A program made the translations under genes and the position numbers. Positions 1-5,436 of a DNA stretch of 7,849 nt are shown here, in pieces; within the stretch, counting starts at the first letter, position 1, and each line of letters starts with the position of its first letter. The DNA comes from Lentzea aerocolonigenes (GTDB lineage: Bacteria; Actinomycetota; Actinomycetes; Mycobacteriales; Pseudonocardiaceae). The stretch is taken from positions 1 to 7,849 of the forward strand of contig NZ_JYJG01000406.1 of assembly GCF_000955955.1 (NCBI RefSeq). Direction: 5' to 3'. The notes beneath the pieces were generated by a model that searched no databases, was not told the DNA's origin, and saw only the letters and a list, made by a program, of their open reading frames with translations.

Positions 1-685
1 CCCAGTGCGCGACGTCCACCAACGCGGGTCCACCGGACTCGATGTGCTCGCTCGCCGGGTGGTGGCGCAGGTCGGCCGTCACGTAGGCGTCGACGCCCGC
101 TCGGGCCGCGGTCGCGAGGTAGCTGTCGCCCGCGCCGCCGCACACCGCGACCCGCTTGATCAGGCGTTCCGGGTCGCCGGCGGCTCGGACGCCCTGAACG
201 GTCACGGGCAGCGCGTCGGCCACGCGCTGGGCGAAGATCTTGAGCGGCTCGGCCTCAGCCAGCTCGCCGATGCGGCCCGTTCCGGTGTCGCCGTCCGGCT
301 CCGCCGCTTCGAGCGGGCTCATGACGGTCAGCCCGATGGCCTTCGCGAGCGCGTCCGAGACACCCGGCAGGGCGCTGTCCGCGTTGGTGTGGGCGCAATA
401 CAAGGCGGTGCGGTTCCGGATGAGCTTGTGCACCAACGCACCCTTGGGGTCGTCGGCCGGAACACCGTTGACGCCGCGGAGAAGCAGCGGGTGGTGGGCG
501 AGCAGAAGTTGCGCGTTCTGTTCGACTGCCTCGTCCACAGTGGACCGGGTGGGGTCGACGCAGACGAGGATCTTCGTGACATCCTCGTCCGGATCACCGC
601 AGACCAGGCCGACCGCGTCCCACTTCTCGGCGGTCTTCGGCGGATACGCGGTCTCCAGCGCCACGATCACGTCGGCGAGCTTCAC
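1..685 (-). CDS. Nif3-like dinuclear metal centre protein (partial, C-terminus off the left edge)
   Basis: Nif3/YbgI/YqfO family protein, annotated elsewhere as 'GTP cyclohydrolase 1 type 2 homolog'; members form toroidal hexamers with a two-metal site, and their cellular reaction is unsettled. The start is GTG at 685-683, and 228 residues are visible. Family motifs seen: [10 protein letters not shown] at 61-70 with metal-ligand histidines H64/H65, CAHTNAD at 97-103 with ligand D103, CGGAGDS at 182-188, TADLRHH at 203-209, and DVAHW at 224-228, where H227 is the C-terminal metal-ligand histidine. The partner glutamate just after it is cut off. The stretch between D103 and the GGAGDS motif is short, so the PII-like insertion found in the long (about 370-residue) YqfO forms is absent. 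The start overlaps the cobC stop (GTGA), implying translational coupling and one transcript. Rv2230c beside Rv2231c shows the same order. Confidence 0.93.
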   Translation of the reverse strand, partial: MKLADVIVALETAYPPKTAEKWDAVGLVCGDPDEDVTKILVCVDPTRSTVDEAVEQNAQLLLAHHPLLLRGVNGVPADDPKGALVHKLIRNRTALYCAHTNADSALPGVSDALAKAIGLTVMSPLEAAEPDGDTGTGRIGELAEAEPLKIFAQRVADALPVTVQGVRAAGDPERLIKRVAVCGGAGDSYLATAARAGVDAYVTADLRHHPASEHIESGGPALVDVAHW

Positions 686-1677
686 GCCAGTTCCTCCATC
701 ACGACGCGCAACGCGTCCACGAACACCGCGAACTCCTCCGGCGGCCGGATCGCCACGCGCAGGTACGTGTCGTCGAGGCCGGGGAACGTGTCGCATCTGC
801 GCGCGGCGATCCCCTTGTCCCGCAACGCCTCGCGCGTTCCCCTCGGCACCCTGATCAGCACGAACGGCGCTTTCGGGGGTACGACGACCAGGTCTTCGAG
901 CTGTTGTGCCGCGTAGGCGGCGTGCTCTTCGGCTTCCTTCGCGAACTGCTCGGAGGCTTTGAGCGCTTCCGGTTCGCAGCACGCCGTGATCGCTTCGAGC
1001 GTCAGGCTGCCGACGGGCCAGTGCGGGCGTCCGTGGGCGAGCTTCGCAAGCGTCTCCGGGTCGCCGAGGAAGTAGCCCGCCCGCAGCCCGGCCAGGCCCC
1101 ACGTCTTGGTGAGGCTGCGCAGAACGAGCACGTCGGGGTCGTGCGCGAGCGACTCCGGTTCGCCCGGCACGGCGTCCATGAACGCCTCGTCGACCACGAG
1201 CTTGCCGGGCAGGGCCTTGAGGGCTTCTCCTGCATGCAGTACCGACGTGGGATTCGTCGGGTTGCCGATGACGGTGAGATCGGCTTCCACGTGCGTGTTT
1301 CGCAACTGGAAGTCGCCGTCGAGCAGCACGTGTTCGATCGGAATTCCGGCATCCCGGAACGCCACTTCGGGCTCGGTGAAGCCCGGATGCACGATCGCGA
1401 CCCGGCGCGGGGAGAGCTTCGGCAGCAGCGCGAAGCCCTCCGCGGCACCGTTGAGCAGCAGAACCTCGTCAGGCGAGCGCCCGTGACGGCGTGCGACGGC
1501 CTCACGTGCGCTTTGTTCAGCCTGCTTCGAGGGGTAACGCCCGAGGTCGTCGAGCGCCGCGGCCAGCCGGTCGCGCAGCCAACGGGGCGGGCGCGGCACC
1601 CGCACGTTGACGGCGAAGTCGGCGAGGCCTGGTGCGGCGTCGACGTCACCGTGGTGGCGCAGGTCTGGGCTGGTCAT
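682..1677 (-). CDS. cobC: CobC-like PLP-dependent aminotransferase / threonine-phosphate decarboxylase
   Basis: A 331-residue fold-type I PLP enzyme of the aminotransferase I/II class, homologous to Rv2231c (cobC). The cobalamin role assigned to this family is decarboxylation of L-threonine-3-phosphate to (R)-1-aminopropanol phosphate, the nucleotide-loop linker. Active-site features: GNPTNPT at 138-144, with N139 expected to touch the PLP ring; D163 in VVDEAFMD for the pyridine nitrogen; [14 protein letters not shown] at 188-201, with K191 as the Schiff-base lysine and R199 for the PLP phosphate; and R307 in YLRVAIR for the substrate carboxylate. The ATG at 1677-1675 has no Shine-Dalgarno but lies 8 bases after a TAGAAT box, so a leaderless start is likely. 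The stop overlaps the Nif3 start. The family grades into histidinol-phosphate aminotransferases (HisC), and such an activity has been reported for Rv2231c, so the substrate is not settled by sequence. The cobD gene further on favours a cobalamin role. Confidence 0.88.
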   Translation of the reverse strand: MTSPDLRHHGDVDAAPGLADFAVNVRVPRPPRWLRDRLAAALDDLGRYPSKQAEQSAREAVARRHGRSPDEVLLLNGAAEGFALLPKLSPRRVAIVHPGFTEPEVAFRDAGIPIEHVLLDGDFQLRNTHVEADLTVIGNPTNPTSVLHAGEALKALPGKLVVDEAFMDAVPGEPESLAHDPDVLVLRSLTKTWGLAGLRAGYFLGDPETLAKLAHGRPHWPVGSLTLEAITACCEPEALKASEQFAKEAEEHAAYAAQQLEDLVVVPPKAPFVLIRVPRGTREALRDKGIAARRCDTFPGLDDTYLRVAIRPPEEFAVFVDALRVVMEELA

Positions 1678-1685
1678 CGCGGCTG

Positions 1686-1691
1686 ATTCTA
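1686..1691 (-). promoter_or_regulatory. Putative -10 box for a leaderless cobC transcript
   Basis: On the minus strand TAGAAT (TANNNT, one mismatch from TATAAT) ends 8 bases before the cobC ATG, which places a typical transcription start at or next to the A of the ATG. No convincing -35 hexamer lies 16-19 bases further up, which is common in actinobacteria. No Shine-Dalgarno precedes the ATG. Inference from pattern only. Confidence 0.5.
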
Positions 1692-1714
1692 GGCGACCAG
1701 CTCAGACGGGCGCG

Positions 1715-1921
1715 TCACTGCATGTAGCGGCGGAGCTCAGTGAGGTGGCTGATCAGCTCGTCCAGCTGGAAAGCGTCGAGCTGCGCCGACTCACCGGGCG
1801 GGGTGCGGAAGCAGACGCGACCCTTCTCGTTGAGGTACACCTCGAACGCACGACGACGCCCGAGGGCGTCGGTGCACCCGATGATCTCCCGTTGCGGGGG
1901 CACGTCGGTACCTGTCTGCAT
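1715..1921 (-). CDS. Small protein of unknown function (68 aa)
   Basis: A 68-residue protein I cannot assign to a named family. I chose the ATG at 1921-1919 because a clean GGAGG lies 6 bases upstream; longer in-frame starts would run back across the divergent ptpA promoter and coding region. The sequence shows a polar N-terminus, then a probable beta hairpin (about residues 11-43: FEVYLNEKG at 26-34, then VCFRTPPGES at 36-45), then a probable amphipathic helix (about 49-66, with FQLDELISHLTELRR at 51-65). The pattern 'GRRRxFEVYL-(N/E)xxGxVxxxTPPGExAxLD' recalls small orphan proteins that recur, often as paralogues, in Pseudonocardiales genomes; that is a memory-based impression. It has no signal peptide or membrane segment. 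It lies 37 bases upstream of cobC on the same strand, so it may be cotranscribed, and diverges from ptpA. Confidence 0.72.
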   Translation of the reverse strand: MQTGTDVPPQREIIGCTDALGRRRAFEVYLNEKGRVCFRTPPGESAQLDAFQLDELISHLTELRRYMQ

Positions 1922-1927
1922 GGGCGG

Positions 1928-1932
1928 CCTCC
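1928..1932 (-). promoter_or_regulatory. Ribosome binding site deciding the 68-aa gene start
   Basis: GGAGG on the minus strand, 6 bases before the ATG at 1921. It is one of the strongest Shine-Dalgarno matches in the window and the reason for choosing this short start over in-frame upstream candidates such as the ATG at 1951. Confidence 0.7.
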
Positions 1933-1972
1933 ATGTCGTTTGTCCGTACATCTTGCGACGACGGTTGAGCGT

Positions 1973-1978
1973 TACCGT
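1973..1978 (+). promoter_or_regulatory. Putative -10 box for a leaderless ptpA transcript
   Basis: TACCGT (TANNNT) ends 7 bases before the GTG at 1986, matching the usual distance from a -10 box to the transcription start, so the ptpA mRNA probably begins at its start codon. No good -35 is seen (a TTGCGA at 1953-1958 leaves only a 14-base spacer). It lies in the 64-base divergent gap to the small minus-strand gene. Confidence 0.45.
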
Positions 1979-1985
1979 GTGGCGT

Positions 1986-2438
1986 GTGAAGGTCGCCTTT
2001 GTCTGCACCGGCAACATCTGCCGGTCCCCCATGGCAGCGCTCGTCTTCGAAGAATGGCTGTCGCGCGAAGGATTGTCGTCTTTCGTCACCGTGTCCAGCG
2101 CGGGTACCGGTGGGTGGCACGTGGGCGACCCGGCCGACCCGCGGGCACTGAAAACGTTGGCGGACAACGGATATCCTGTTGAGCACGTGGCCGCACAGGT
2201 GGGCGCGGAGCACTTGGACGCCGATTTGCTGATCGCACTTGACTCCGGACACGCGCGTGCGTTGCGCCGAATGGCGGACCCTTCTCGCGTCCGGTTGCTG
2301 CGCTCGTTCGACCCGGATGCCGATGACGTGGACGTTCCCGATCCTTACTACGGCGACCGGTCGGGGTTCACGGATGTGCTGGTGATGATCGAGGCGGCGA
2401 TGCCGGGGCTGATCTCGTGGGTCCGCGAACAGCTCTGA
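1986..2438 (+). CDS. ptpA: Low-molecular-weight protein tyrosine phosphatase (PtpA type)
   Basis: A 150-residue cytoplasmic LMW-PTP, close to the family's usual 150-165. It has the N-terminal P-loop CTGNICRS at 7-14 (the CX5RS motif: nucleophile C7, phosphate-binding R13, S14), the SAGTGGWHVG segment at 38-47 and the general-acid loop DPYYGD at 119-124 (D119, with Y121/Y122 as in PtpA). It hydrolyses phosphotyrosine-type esters through a cysteinyl-phosphate; mycobacterial PtpA is also a secreted virulence factor, but nothing here suggests export. I chose GTG 1986 (MKVAFVCTG) over GTG 1977 because the usual family start lies directly before the beta strand leading to the P-loop, and because it sits 7 bases after a -10-like box with no Shine-Dalgarno. 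First gene of a four-gene run; its 3' end overlaps the kinase-like gene by 22 bases. The partner kinase gene ptkA found beside ptpA in M. tuberculosis is absent here. Confidence 0.93.
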   Translation: MKVAFVCTGNICRSPMAALVFEEWLSREGLSSFVTVSSAGTGGWHVGDPADPRALKTLADNGYPVEHVAAQVGAEHLDADLLIALDSGHARALRRMADPSRVRLLRSFDPDADDVDVPDPYYGDRSGFTDVLVMIEAAMPGLISWVREQL

Positions 2439-3148
2439 GGACGAAACACCAGTCGCCTTCGGCCACCGCTGCCGAGGCGGCCGGCCTGCGCTGGCTGCGC
2501 GTTTCCGGTGGTCCGCCGGTCCCTTCGGTGCACTCGGCAACCGACGGCGTGCTGGTGATCGACGAAATCCCGCACGGCACGCCGAATCTTCAGGCAGCCG
2601 TGACCTTCGGGCGCCGTTTGGCGACTCTCCACCTGGCGGGCGCCGACGCGTTCGGCGCCCCTCCGCCCGGCGGTCCGCGCGAGGCAACGATCGGGATGAC
2701 GTCGATGGTCAACGAGCCGGCCGCGTCGTGGCCCTCGTGGTTCGCGTCACAGCGAATCGAGCCGTATGCGCTTGAAGCGGGCATCGACATGAGGGCCGTC
2801 TGCTCGCGGATTGACGAACTCGCGGGCCCTGCGGAGCCTCCCGCGCGGCTGCACGGCGACCTGTGGAGCGGCAACGTGCTGTGGGGCGCCGACGGCCAGG
2901 TGTGGCTCATCGACCCCGCGGCCCACGGCGGGCACCGGGAAAGCGATCTCGCGATGCTCCAGCTGTTCGGCTGCCCGTTCCTCGACCACGTCCTCGGCGC
3001 CTATCAGGAGATCGCCCCGTTGGCCGACGGCTGGCAGGCGCGCGTGCCGTTGCACCAGCTGTTCCCACTGCTCGTGCACGCCGTGCTCTTCGGCGGCGGC
3101 TACCGGTCCCAAGCCGTGGCCGCCGCCCGTGCCGCTTTGCGAGGATGA
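2417..3148 (+). CDS. Fructosamine-kinase family protein lacking the N-terminal glycine loop
   Basis: A 243-residue member of the fructosamine/ketosamine-3-kinase family (YniA/FN3K, an aminoglycoside-phosphotransferase-like fold). These enzymes phosphorylate sugar adducts on protein amines so that they fall off (deglycation). Seen: TAAEAAGLRWL at 17-27 (alpha-C, E20), a hinge-like VLVIDEIPHG at 45-54, WFASQRIEP at 108-116, the catalytic loop HGDLWSGN at 146-153 (D148, N153), the metal-binding LIDPAAHGGHRESDLAM at 164-180 (D166) and a C-terminal helix with FGGGYR at 225-230. Full-length members have about 280-290 residues. Here the first strands with the nucleotide-binding loop are missing, and the protein begins about where the beta-3 lysine (perhaps K10) falls. 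GTG 2417 is the only upstream start: the frame closes at a TGA at 2324-2326 and holds no other ATG, GTG or TTG. The Shine-Dalgarno is weak; translation probably depends on coupling to ptpA. Confidence 0.85.
   Translation: MGPRTALRTKHQSPSATAAEAAGLRWLRVSGGPPVPSVHSATDGVLVIDEIPHGTPNLQAAVTFGRRLATLHLAGADAFGAPPPGGPREATIGMTSMVNEPAASWPSWFASQRIEPYALEAGIDMRAVCSRIDELAGPAEPPARLHGDLWSGNVLWGADGQVWLIDPAAHGGHRESDLAMLQLFGCPFLDHVLGAYQEIAPLADGWQARVPLHQLFPLLVHAVLFGGGYRSQAVAAARAALRG
3141..3144 (+). promoter_or_regulatory. Ribosome binding site of the DUF1349 gene
   Basis: GAGG 8 bases before ATG 3153, inside the last codons of the kinase-like gene; a second GAGG at 3147-3150 is too close to the ATG. It supports the DUF1349 start at 3153. 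Confidence 0.5.
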
Positions 3149-3152
3149 GGTC

Positions 3153-3701
3153 ATGGACCTCACCGGGTGGACGTGGCTCAACGAGCCGCAGAAGTGGTCG
3201 ACCGACCCCCTGACCGTGCACGTGGACCCGAAAACCGACTTCTGGCGCCTCACCGGCAACGGCGAGATCCACACCAACGGTCACGTCTACGGCGTGCGTC
3301 TGGCCGGCGACTTCACCGTCACGGCCACGTTCAGCGGCGACTTCCCCGCGCAGTACGACCACGCGGGCGTCGGGCTGGTGATCGACGACGAGAACTGGAT
3401 CAAGGCCGGGGTCGAGGTGTTCGACGGGAAGCGGCAGGCCAGCACGGTCGTGGCACGCGGCTTCTCGGACTGGAACCTGGCCGTGGCCGACGTCTTCGAG
3501 ACGTTCACGGTGACCGCGGAGCGCAAGGGTGACGCGGTGGTCGTGAAGTACGGGCTGGACGGTGCGGAGCCGACGGTGATGATGCGGAAGGCGTACTTCC
3601 CGCCCGGCGTGGAGGCGTTCGTCGGGGTCATGGGGGCGAGCCCGCACGGCGAGGGGTTCGTGACCCAGTTCCACGAGGTCCAGCTCACGCAACTACCGTG
3701 A
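3153..3701 (+). CDS. DUF1349 (concanavalin-like beta-sandwich) family protein
   Basis: A 182-residue protein of the DUF1349 family, a jelly-roll fold related to concanavalin-A-like lectins. Supporting features are the opening around WLNEP and W-S, the 'DFWR-TGNGEIHTNGH-YG' segment (about residues 29-46), strand patterns such as FTVTATFSGDFP, the YDHAGVGLVIDDENWIKAGVE block (about 67-87) and a terminal 'GVMGASPHGEGF' turn (about 158-169) before the last strand. Close homologues are widespread in bacteria and fungi (the yeast 'regulation of enolase' type), but no reaction is established. There is no signal peptide or transmembrane segment, so it is probably cytoplasmic. ATG 3153 begins 4 bases after the kinase-like stop and the gene ends 4 bases before the SURF1 start, so it is cotranscribed with both. 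A sugar- or glycan-related role next to a deglycation-type kinase is attractive but unproved. Confidence 0.82.
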   Translation: MDLTGWTWLNEPQKWSTDPLTVHVDPKTDFWRLTGNGEIHTNGHVYGVRLAGDFTVTATFSGDFPAQYDHAGVGLVIDDENWIKAGVEVFDGKRQASTVVARGFSDWNLAVADVFETFTVTAERKGDAVVVKYGLDGAEPTVMMRKAYFPPGVEAFVGVMGASPHGEGFVTQFHEVQLTQLP

Positions 3702-3705
3702 GGTC

Positions 3706-4524
3706 GTGCGGTTCAAGTTCCTCCTCAAGCCGGGCTGGCTGGCGCTGACCCTGGCCGTGTGGGTGTTCGCGGGTGCCTGCATCTACTTCCTGTCCCCGTG
3801 GCAGTTCGGCCGCAACGACGAGCGCCAGGCGCAGAACGCCGCCATCACCAAGTCGTTGAAGAGCGACCCGGTCCAGTTCGGCGCGCAGCACGACGAGTGG
3901 CAGAAGGTCGAGATCAAGGGCCACTACGTCCAGGAACTGGAAGCGCTCGCACGACTGAGAACCGTCCTGGGTGAGGCGGCGTTCGAGGTCATCACGCCGT
4001 TCAGGACCAGCAACGGCCAGACCGTCCTCATCGACCGCGGGTACGTGCGGCCGGTCAACGGCATCAAGCCGCCGAACTTCGAAGCGCCCCCGACCGAAGA
4101 GGTCACGATCATCGGACTGGCCCGGCCGAACGAGTCGAACGAGCAGCCCGCGTTCGAGCAGGACGGCCGCAAGCAGATCTACTCGATCAACAACAAGGCA
4201 GTGGGTCCGGACATCGAGCCGGGCTACTTCCAGCTGATCGAGAACCAGCCGGGCGCGCTCGACACGTTGCCCCTCCCGCGGATCGAGAGCGGGCCGTTCT
4301 TCTCCTACGCGCTGCAGTGGATCGCATTCGGGGTCATGGCGGTCGGCGGCTGGCTGTACTTCACGATTCGCGAGGCACGGCCGGGTGGCGTGCTCCACGA
4401 GAGCTCCAAGAAGCGGAAGTCGATCGCCGAGCTACTTGCGGAAGAAGGCGACGACGGCGCTGACGAAAGCGGCGCCGAAGCCGACGACGCGGGACAGCTC
4501 CACGGCACGCGTCACGTGACCTGA
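3706..4524 (+). CDS. SURF1 family cytochrome oxidase assembly protein
   Basis: A 272-residue SURF1/SHY1 family membrane protein that assists assembly of haem-copper (aa3-type) cytochrome c oxidase, probably in haem a delivery. Topology fits the family: a first transmembrane helix at about 11-30, an extracytoplasmic domain, and a second helix at about 202-221. Signatures seen: LSPWQFGRNDE at 29-39 just after helix 1, TVLIDRGYVRPVNG at 106-119, and the terminal GPFFSYALQWIAFG at 196-209 leading into helix 2. The start is GTG 3706, 4 bases after the preceding stop; TGAGG is the only Shine-Dalgarno-like run and is very close, so coupling is likely. Rv2235 is the syntenic homologue. After helix 2 comes a long hydrophilic tail: a basic KKRK patch at 235-238, then about 30 acidic residues (from 243) encoded entirely within the overlap with the convergent cobD gene. 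Confidence 0.9.
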   Translation: MRFKFLLKPGWLALTLAVWVFAGACIYFLSPWQFGRNDERQAQNAAITKSLKSDPVQFGAQHDEWQKVEIKGHYVQELEALARLRTVLGEAAFEVITPFRTSNGQTVLIDRGYVRPVNGIKPPNFEAPPTEEVTIIGLARPNESNEQPAFEQDGRKQIYSINNKAVGPDIEPGYFQLIENQPGALDTLPLPRIESGPFFSYALQWIAFGVMAVGGWLYFTIREARPGGVLHESSKKRKSIAELLAEEGDDGADESGAEADDAGQLHGTRHVT

Positions 4525-5364
4525 GTCCGGGTTGCGGCCGTGGCCCATCACCGGGCGCTCCTCGATGCCGTGCGAGTACGCGGTCCGGCCGCCCAAACGG
4601 ATCTCCAACGCGCCCGCGAACGCAGCCTCGACCTGGCCGGCGTTCGGAGACGGGTGCGCTGAGGCATCGCGCCGCCAGGTCTCCAGAGCCGCGGAAGCCG
4701 AGCCGCCCACGACCGGCGCACCGCCGACGGTCAGCACAGCAGCCAGCCGCGACGGCAGCAGGTTGAGAAGATCGTCCAGGCGCGCGGAAGCCCAGCCGAA
4801 CCGCAGGTAGCGCGGCGACTTGTGACCCACCATCGCGTCCAAGGTGTTGGCAGCGCGATAGCCCAGAAGACCCGGCACACCAAAAACCGCACCCCAGAAC
4901 AGCGGCGCCACCACGGCGTCCGAGGTGTTCTCGGCCACGGACTCCACCGTCGCCCTCGCCAGACCGAGCGTGTCCAGGCGGGAAGCGTCACGGCCGCACA
5001 ACGAAGGCAGCCGCTCGCGAGCAGCCTCGACATCGCCGTCAGCCAGCTCGCGGCCCATCGAGGTGCCCTCACGCGCCAGCGAGCTGCCGCCGAGCACGGT
5101 CCAGGTCGCCACAGCCGTGGTCAACGTCTGCGCCAGCCAGTGCCGGCGAGCCAGCCGCTCAACGGCCACACCGGCCGCCACGGTCCCGCCCACCAGCACC
5201 GCGGAATACACGGCCCCGGCGGCCTGGGAGTCGGCGTACAGGCGCTTCTCCAGAGCCGAAGCAGTGGATCCGAATGCCGCTACCGGGTGAAATCGGCGTG
5301 GATCACCGAACACCGCGTCCGCCGCCACGCCCAGCAACAACCCCAACGCGCGACCCGCGCCCAC
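4432..5364 (-). CDS. cobD: Adenosylcobinamide-phosphate synthase CobD/CbiB
   Basis: A 310-residue integral membrane enzyme of the CobD/CbiB family, which attaches aminopropanol or its phosphate to adenosylcobyric acid in cobalamin synthesis. Motifs: GDPRRFHPVAAFG at 20-32, the highly conserved VESVAENTSDAVVAPLFW at 140-157, NTLDAMVGHKS at 173-183, GWASARLDDLLNLLPSRL at 190-207, HPSPNAGQVEAAFAGAL at 237-253 and the later PVMGHGR at 271-277. Hydrophobic helices lie at about 1-18, 47-68, 80-95, 150-170, 205-222 and 292-308. I chose GTG 5364 because GGGGAGG ends 5 bases before it; the ATG at 5369 is out of frame. Its 3' end overlaps the convergent SURF1 gene by 93 bases. It diverges from the jetA-like gene across a 72-base gap. 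It corresponds to Rv2236c; here it is transcribed towards SURF1, as in M. tuberculosis. Confidence 0.94.
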   Translation of the reverse strand: MGAGRALGLLLGVAADAVFGDPRRFHPVAAFGSTASALEKRLYADSQAAGAVYSAVLVGGTVAAGVAVERLARRHWLAQTLTTAVATWTVLGGSSLAREGTSMGRELADGDVEAARERLPSLCGRDASRLDTLGLARATVESVAENTSDAVVAPLFWGAVFGVPGLLGYRAANTLDAMVGHKSPRYLRFGWASARLDDLLNLLPSRLAAVLTVGGAPVVGGSASAALETWRRDASAHPSPNAGQVEAAFAGALEIRLGGRTAYSHGIEERPVMGHGRNPDSGHVTRAVELSRVVGFGAAFVSAVVAFFRK

Positions 5365-5369
5365 GGCAT

Positions 5370-5376
5370 CCTCCCC
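5370..5376 (-). promoter_or_regulatory. Ribosome binding site of cobD
   Basis: GGGGAGG on the minus strand, 5 bases before GTG 5364. It fixes the cobD start and shows that this gene has a leader, unlike its divergent neighbour. Confidence 0.65.
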
Positions 5377-5390
5377 AGCTCGTCGAAGGC

Positions 5391-5396
5391 ACGGTA
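5391..5396 (-). promoter_or_regulatory. Possible -10 box for cobD
   Basis: TACCGT on the minus strand, the same hexamer as the ptpA box. It would give a transcription start about 20 bases upstream of the cobD GTG, leaving room for the Shine-Dalgarno. No -35 match is seen. Weak, pattern-only evidence. Confidence 0.3.
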
Positions 5397-5422
5397 GCGC
5401 CGCATCACACCAGCGCGCGCAT

Positions 5423-5428
5423 TAGGGT
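5423..5428 (+). promoter_or_regulatory. Putative -10 box for a leaderless jetA-like transcript
   Basis: TAGGGT (TANNNT), with 8 bases to the GTG at 5437 and no Shine-Dalgarno in between (GGTGGCC is a poor match). The distance puts the transcription start at the start codon. A -35 hexamer is not evident. It lies in the 72-base divergent gap, 27 bases from the candidate cobD -10 box on the other strand. Confidence 0.42.
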
Positions 5429-5436
5429 GGCCGGTC

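Noticed and set aside
5..916. Plus-strand 303-codon open frame across Nif3 and the cobC 3' end
   Set aside because: Antisense to two clear family proteins and crossing their junction; low-complexity Arg/Val/Gly product.
1953..1978. TTGCGA plus TACCGT as a full -35/-10 promoter for ptpA
   Set aside because: The 14-base spacer is too short for a normal sigma-70-type promoter, so only the -10-like box is kept.
1922..2167. Longer N-terminus for the 68-residue protein, starting as far back as 2167
   Set aside because: It would run through the ptpA P-loop coding region and its promoter on the other strand; GGAGG 6 bases before ATG 1921 marks the short start.
2324..2416. A possible frameshifted N-lobe for the kinase-like protein
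   Set aside because: This stretch encodes the intact C-terminal third of PtpA, including DPYY, in another frame, and there is no spare DNA for about 40 more kinase residues.
4380..4540. Search for a bidirectional terminator between SURF1 and cobD
   Set aside because: The genes overlap here and no stem-loop with a T run is visible.
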